Source: Sinohyriopsis cumingii
Taxonomy: Eukaryota > Mollusca > Bivalvia > Unionida > Unionidae
Assembly (NCBI GenBank): GCA_028554795.2
Contig: CM068838.1
Span: 91,384,474-91,448,473, forward strand
Direction of reading: 5' to 3'
DNA: 64,000 bases
Position numbers and translations under genes: made by a program. The notes beneath the pieces are model-generated. The model was given only the letters and a program-made list of their open reading frames with translations, did not search any database and was not told where the DNA came from. Positions within the stretch are counted from its first letter, which is position 1; the number at the start of each line of letters is the position of its first letter. Below, piece by piece: positions 59,715 to 64,000 of this stretch.

Positions 59715-60191
59715 TTACCGCGTTCGGGAAATTCCACCTCGGAAAGTTCCACTTCGGGAAGTTCCACTTCCGGATATCAAACTTGAGATATTATTTCCAG
59801 ATTCACCGAGTCCTTGATCTGCTAACGCTGCTAGTTTTTGATTTGCAGCTTGATTTATTATTTTACTGACATCTGCAGGCATCACCTCAGTACTTGCCAG
59901 TTTCACTGGTGGTTGTTGTTTTCGTCGCAATAATCGTGCTAGTCTTTCTTTGATCGCCGAGAACGCCTTCCCAGCAACATTGACAATTGCACCAGGAGCT
60001 TTATCACGAACAATATCAATAGCCTTCATCGATAATTGTTTTGCAACAGGTGCTACTTTTGGAGCTATCCTTGTAAATAATCCCCGAATGACATCACCAA
60101 GTCCATCTCCGTAAATAACACTATAGATTGGTAATCGTGAGTTTACCGCTCTGACCTGTGCGGGTTTACGATGATTATCATGCACAATCAT
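59715..60191 (-). CDS. Core/minor capsid protein with Gly-rich tail
   Basis: A 158-residue protein. GDGLGDVIRGLFTRIAPKVA begins an amphipathic helical region (30-75) resembling membrane-interacting minor capsid proteins. A basic patch (RLARLLRRKQ) follows, then a Ser/Gly/Thr/Arg-rich tail with repeated SGTSRSGTFRGG. The tail DNA is a short tandem repeat (GGAAGTTCCACTTC-type, 59725-59770). No enzyme motif is present. Being next to the capsid gene, a virion core role is likely. Confidence 0.68.
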   Translation of the reverse strand: MIVHDNHRKPAQVRAVNSRLPIYSVIYGDGLGDVIRGLFTRIAPKVAPVAKQLSMKAIDIVRDKAPGAIVNVAGKAFSAIKERLARLLRRKQQPPVKLASTEVMPADVSKIINQAANQKLAALADQGLGESGNNISSLISGSGTSRSGTFRGGISRTR

Positions 60192-60225
60192 CTTATTTTA
60201 TTTACCATTTATCTAATCGCGGTGA

Positions 60226-61376
60226 CTAATCATCAACGAGCTCATCAATAAGTTCTCGGTAAACGCCGATATCCATGATACCACCTTGAAATAGTCGCCG
60301 ACAAATATCAGCTGCTTCATTAATTATTTCTGGTGAATTATTTCCGGCACGTTTTCCTCCTATGAGAACTTCTAACCGTGACACGTCATTGATGATATTA
60401 TCAGGACATAAACTAGATCCTGTTTTAGGTTCATCTTGAGGTGGTGGTTGCATTACCGGAGTAAGTACTTCAGTGGTGACCGGGGGTGAGTCACTTCCTC
60501 GAAATCCAGGTGGTGAATCTGTCGGTGTAAATGTCATTTCCGGTGCAGAAATTTTACGTAAAGGTGAAGGAATTTTCTTCGAGGGGGGTGATTTAAGTGA
60601 CTCTTTAGCCCTTTTAATTTCCGACTTCAACCTTTGCTGCGGCGAAGAAGATTGCTGTTGTTCTATTTGTTGCAGAGGTGGAGGAAGCTGATACTGGGAG
60701 AACTCTCCTTGTTCTGGTTGTTCCCGTCTCTCTCTGTAAAGTCTTTCTACTTCTTCATTAAGTCTTTCAAATTCTGAACCTCTAGCTTGTTTTTTATTGT
60801 AATATACGCGATATATCCATTTAATGAAATTATCATCACCTGTTTTTTCATAAAAGGGTTTTAAAAAATTAGATTTATTAGATATATTATCTAATATTAT
60901 CTTAGGTAATTTCTCTCTTTTAGTTTTTCTAATTTCCTCAACAACTCCTTCGTTAAATCTTGCAATTAATTTTAAGCTCTCTCCTGCTGATTTGGATTTA
61001 GATGCAAGTTTTTTTCTCACATCGGCGACTTCAGTACGAAGTTCTCCAATACCTTCAAGTATTTCCTCGCCAACAGGTGGAGGTTGAGCTGCAGCTATGT
61101 CAGTTGGAAGGTCTCGTAAAATCTTCTTTGCCTGTTTAGTTCTTCTCGCTATTTTTTCTGATACCGGAAGAAGATCTTCTTTGATGACAGTTGTAACTTT
61201 CTCAGTAGCTGCAGTGACGGGCTTAAATAGTTTTTAGTTTCTTCTTCATACTCAACTTGTGCTTCTTGCTGCGCTTGTAGATTTTTTCTAAATGAGTCTC
61301 TGACAGGAAGAAGTTTTTTAATTGTTTCTAATCGTTCTCGTGCTGTTCTTGCAGTATGAGATTCTGGATGTATCAT
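60226..61376 (-). pseudogene. Proline-rich helical structural protein, frame broken
   Basis: The first gene of the minus-strand morphogenesis block. Frame 1 (ATG at 61376 to TGA/TAA at 61149-61151) begins MIHPESHTARTARERLETIK and a Gln/Glu-rich helix. The -1 frame is open from 61233 to 60226. It carries a helical region, FYEKTGDDNFIKWIYRVYYN, a Pro/Gln-rich middle, and a conserved-looking C terminus (LEVLIGGKRAGNN, RELIDELVDD). The GTG at 61020 is not a convincing start, because the frame is open for a further 71 codons. The overlap (61233 to 61149) contains a T5 run at 61231-61235. Family unknown; it may be a scaffold or core protein. Confidence 0.66.
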
Positions 61377-61422
61377 TTTATTATAACATAATAATTTAAT
61401 TAATATCAGCAGAAGGGGAGCA

Positions 61423-61566
61423 GCAGAGAGGGGCCTCTACAATTCTGTTTGGGACAAACAATAATCGTAGACGTGGTATTGACCTCTATGAAGGGTCACT
61501 ATTTTTTTTTGGTCAAACACAAGGGTGACCACTCCCTTAAGTGGTCTGTTCACCCTCTCTGCTGCT
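61423..61566. repeat. Terminal inverted repeat, right
   Basis: Reverse complement of 43881-44024, 144 bp, ending CTCTCTGCTGCT. Its inner end (GGAGCAGCAGAGAGG at 61417-61431) is itself an inverted copy of its outer end, so the repeat forms a hairpin-like unit. Confidence 0.97.
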
Positions 61567-61571
61567 CAAGG
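61567..61571. repeat. Target-site duplication CAAGG, right
   Basis: It matches 43876-43880 and follows the terminal CT of the right inverted repeat. Confidence 0.85.
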
Positions 61572-64000
61572 TGTTGGCTTAAACCTTTGCTATACTTTGT
61601 CTAAATAGTTAGGTGTCGTTGCGGTCCAAAACCAGTTAGGCCGAAATGTTTCGTCCAACTATATAAACTTAGATGGTTCCGCCGATATATGTGGGACAAT
61701 ACGATCCACTATACTTTAATGCCGATATTATATGAAATGTACACGTTGATTCAGCCATATTGATAAAGAACATTTGTAAATTATTAGACAAACAAGTACA
61801 ATGTCTTTGTAATTATGATTATGTTATTTTAGTTAATAATTTATAAAAACATTTTGTGCAAAAGTTGTGTTTTTGATGCTTATTTAAATTCGCATGTTGA
61901 ATTATTTACATCTGAATTTGTATCGTTAAAAGTAATATATTTATGTGTACTTAAATGTGATTAAAAAAAGAATTTTTAAATTTAAATGTGGTTAAAAAAG
62001 AATTTTTAAATATTTTTATATATGCATTGTGTTTGTAATATTAACAACATTGATGTAAATGTATACTAATGAGGATATTTTTATTGGTTTTTAATAACTT
62101 CACTTGTTTAAGTAGATTTCTGTCAAAGTTAGTTTTTTTTTGTATCATCAGCTTTATTATAATGATTAATATATGTAACTGTTAAGTGTAAACGGTTATT
62201 TTGTTATCTTAGAATGATTGTTATAAGGTTCCGTCGTATAGGTGAGTCTTTATCAAGAAATATTGAAGCAATACCTGCTCCACTTGACATTATCTTAACA
62301 TTATGACTGGGTTTTTCGTGAAAATTTTCAATGTTTGTTCATTTGGAAGAATCTACCTTTTGACTTGTGATGGAACTTTTAGGACTATCTGATTCACAAT
62401 ACTGTTCTTTTTTTAATATGTGCACTTTGTATTCTAGGGAAATACATTATAAGTTGAATTTTACAAAACTTTTTGGCTTTTACCCTTTTCGGTGACTTAG
62501 TTTAAGGCCACATAGTCGTAACAACGTCAAAAGCGGGGGAGGCGTTAAAGCAGAAACAAAAACTCATTATAGTAATTCATTACATAGCCTTAAAGATGAA
62601 GATTTAAATTTCAGCTGACTCACATAAGACACTAGGTATATGTAAGTTGATTTATAATCACGTGATAATACACAAAGAGTGATTTTGGAAAGCTGTTTCT
62701 TATTGCAAATATAAATCTCACACATGTGGGGTATCATGTTTTCAGGAAATAGCTGCACCTTTTGCAATTAAAATGGTCACTGGAAAAAATTTAAGAAAAC
62801 TTGTTTTGCACATGGTATGCACAGTCAGTGTTCACAATCAATATACTTTTTCTGCCGATTCACTATTGACCAATAGGAGTTGCTCTGTATCAGAATCTCT
62901 GAGAAAAGGTAATTCAGATCCTTTTATATCAAATGTTTGTTTTCGTTCGATGAGGAAGGGAACTAATTTATAAGGAAAACTTATTTGCACAAACATAACA
63001 TACAAGCAAAGCACATATGTTGCGAATTAGGGCGAGGTTTTAGGGTAAGTATTATCAGTAGCGGCAGTGTTTTAATCATCTATACTTAAATAGCAAATGT
63101 GAACGAAAAAGTAAGCTTGTGAGTTTACATGTACATTTTTAAAGGGAATGTTGTATGCTGTCACGAGTGACATGTAGGCAGTTGAAATGTTTTGTACATA
63201 AACTAATGTTTATGTTGGATTTTAAGATTTTCACTGACTCTGTGGCTACCGTTCAAGATTCATGACCGAAAGGGTCGGCTAAACTGATGTGTCCCTTGGC
63301 CATACACTTTACTCCAATTGCCTGGGCATTAAAGTAACCTACTTGTGTACTTTGCTATAAACTATCGAACCAAACTGGATTGGATTTTCGTTCTGATTAA
63401 TCGAATATCCTTGAGTCAATATAGCGGCAATTACTATCAACCTCACATCAACTCTTGAAATGAGGACTGTCGTAATAATGCATGTTCTGAGTGGTCTCGC
63501 TGTCAAGACGTTTACAGAAGTTCGTTTTGCAATTTTATGTTGTGTTGTAATTGACAAGATGTGAAACACAGACTTACACCAACATTGCGCATGAATATCT
63601 GGAACATACCGTACAAACGTACTGCTAATTTGACAAATGAAAATTGAAAAAGTGAAATATATAAGCCTTCACAATTTAATTATGCGAAAGTAGTCTACTG
63701 CCATATCAGAAAAATAAACTGTAGTTTTGCTCGACTTGTATTTTAAAGCTGTGGAGAGAAGTTTCATGTTATCATGCACACAAGCTATATGACTTTGAAA
63801 CTCTAACAAAGGAAACGAACGAAATATATTACCGTTTTCGCGACTGGTTCATAATACACATTAGTTTAAGTACTGTAACCTCCATACGGATTTTATGTTC
63901 CGTTTGCTTTATGGCATTGTTATTTGAATATTTTTAATTGCAACCTCCACAAGGATTTTATCTACATCTATCCTTAGTTCAATATGGCAATTACATTGTT
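61572..64000. other. Host flank without a gene
   Basis: AT-rich DNA with no supportable coding region. A family-2 SINE relic lies at about 63240-63370 (GTCGGCTAAACTGATGTG, then ACTTTACTCCAATTGCC and CTATAAACTATCGAACCAA). A tandem pair TTAAAAAAGAATTTTTAAA lies at about 61960-62010. Confidence 0.6.

Noticed and set aside
57820..61240. Canonical -1 ribosomal slippery heptamers at the overlaps
   Set aside because: The contexts T AAA AAC and C AAA AAC match only the A-site half of the standard heptamer, and the fibre overlap does not fit at all; run-length change is the simpler explanation.

Overview
The window looks like animal nuclear DNA, most likely from a bivalve mollusc or another lophotrochozoan. 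It is AT-rich, with GT-AG introns, many tRNA-derived SINEs, long satellite arrays and an integrated virus-like transposon. The species call is inference; no rRNA or mitochondrial marker is present.

Left part (239-28420): the 3' half of one plus-strand host gene, an ortholog of DNAJC16 (ER co-chaperone with J domain, thioredoxin-like region and a C-terminal transmembrane anchor). Seven exons join in consistent phases at 239-369, 5014-5212, 6294-6485, 9958-10025, 14167-14313, 25839-26003 and 28003-28420. The 11.5-kb fifth intron in this window holds a satellite of about 70 copies of a ~64-bp unit (15.70-20.25 kb), a 65-bp array, a decayed DIRS/tyrosine-recombinase-type retroelement relic, a 72-bp minisatellite and SINEs.

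Middle (28.4-43.9 kb): no gene that I can support. It holds a hAT-like non-autonomous DNA transposon with a 7-bp target duplication, further SINEs (three tRNA-derived families), a 40-bp minisatellite, and a ~30-bp minisatellite that creates spurious long ORFs.

Right (43881-61566): a complete 17,686-bp Maverick/Polinton (adintovirus-like) element, bounded by 144-bp terminal inverted repeats and a perfect 5-bp target duplication (CAAGG). Left to right it carries: a Cys-rich zinc protein and a packaging ATPase (minus strand); a phospholipase A2 protein with a zinc-ribbon head and a DDE integrase (plus strand); a family-B polymerase / SF1 helicase / HNH-type polyprotein (minus strand), broken by two in-frame stops and two frame changes; a (TA)n bidirectional spacer; a second Cys-rich paralog, an HNH homing-type endonuclease and an orphan acidic protein (plus strand); a repeat-rich AT island; and a minus-strand morphogenesis block (penton-like protein, two-helix membrane protein, fibre-like proteins, adenain-type protease, pX/pVI-like membrane-active protein, major capsid protein and two core/minor proteins).

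Together these genes describe a self-synthesising virus-like transposon: polymerase and helicase for protein-primed-type replication, integrase for insertion, ATPase, protease and capsid set for virion assembly, and PLA2 and fibre for entry. This copy is damaged. The integrase is split by a 563-bp imperfect tandem duplication, and five of six frame breaks sit at mononucleotide runs. So it is either a young, decaying copy or one carrying homopolymer errors in the assembly. The capsid, penton-like and ATPase frames are intact. 61572-64000 is host DNA with one SINE relic.
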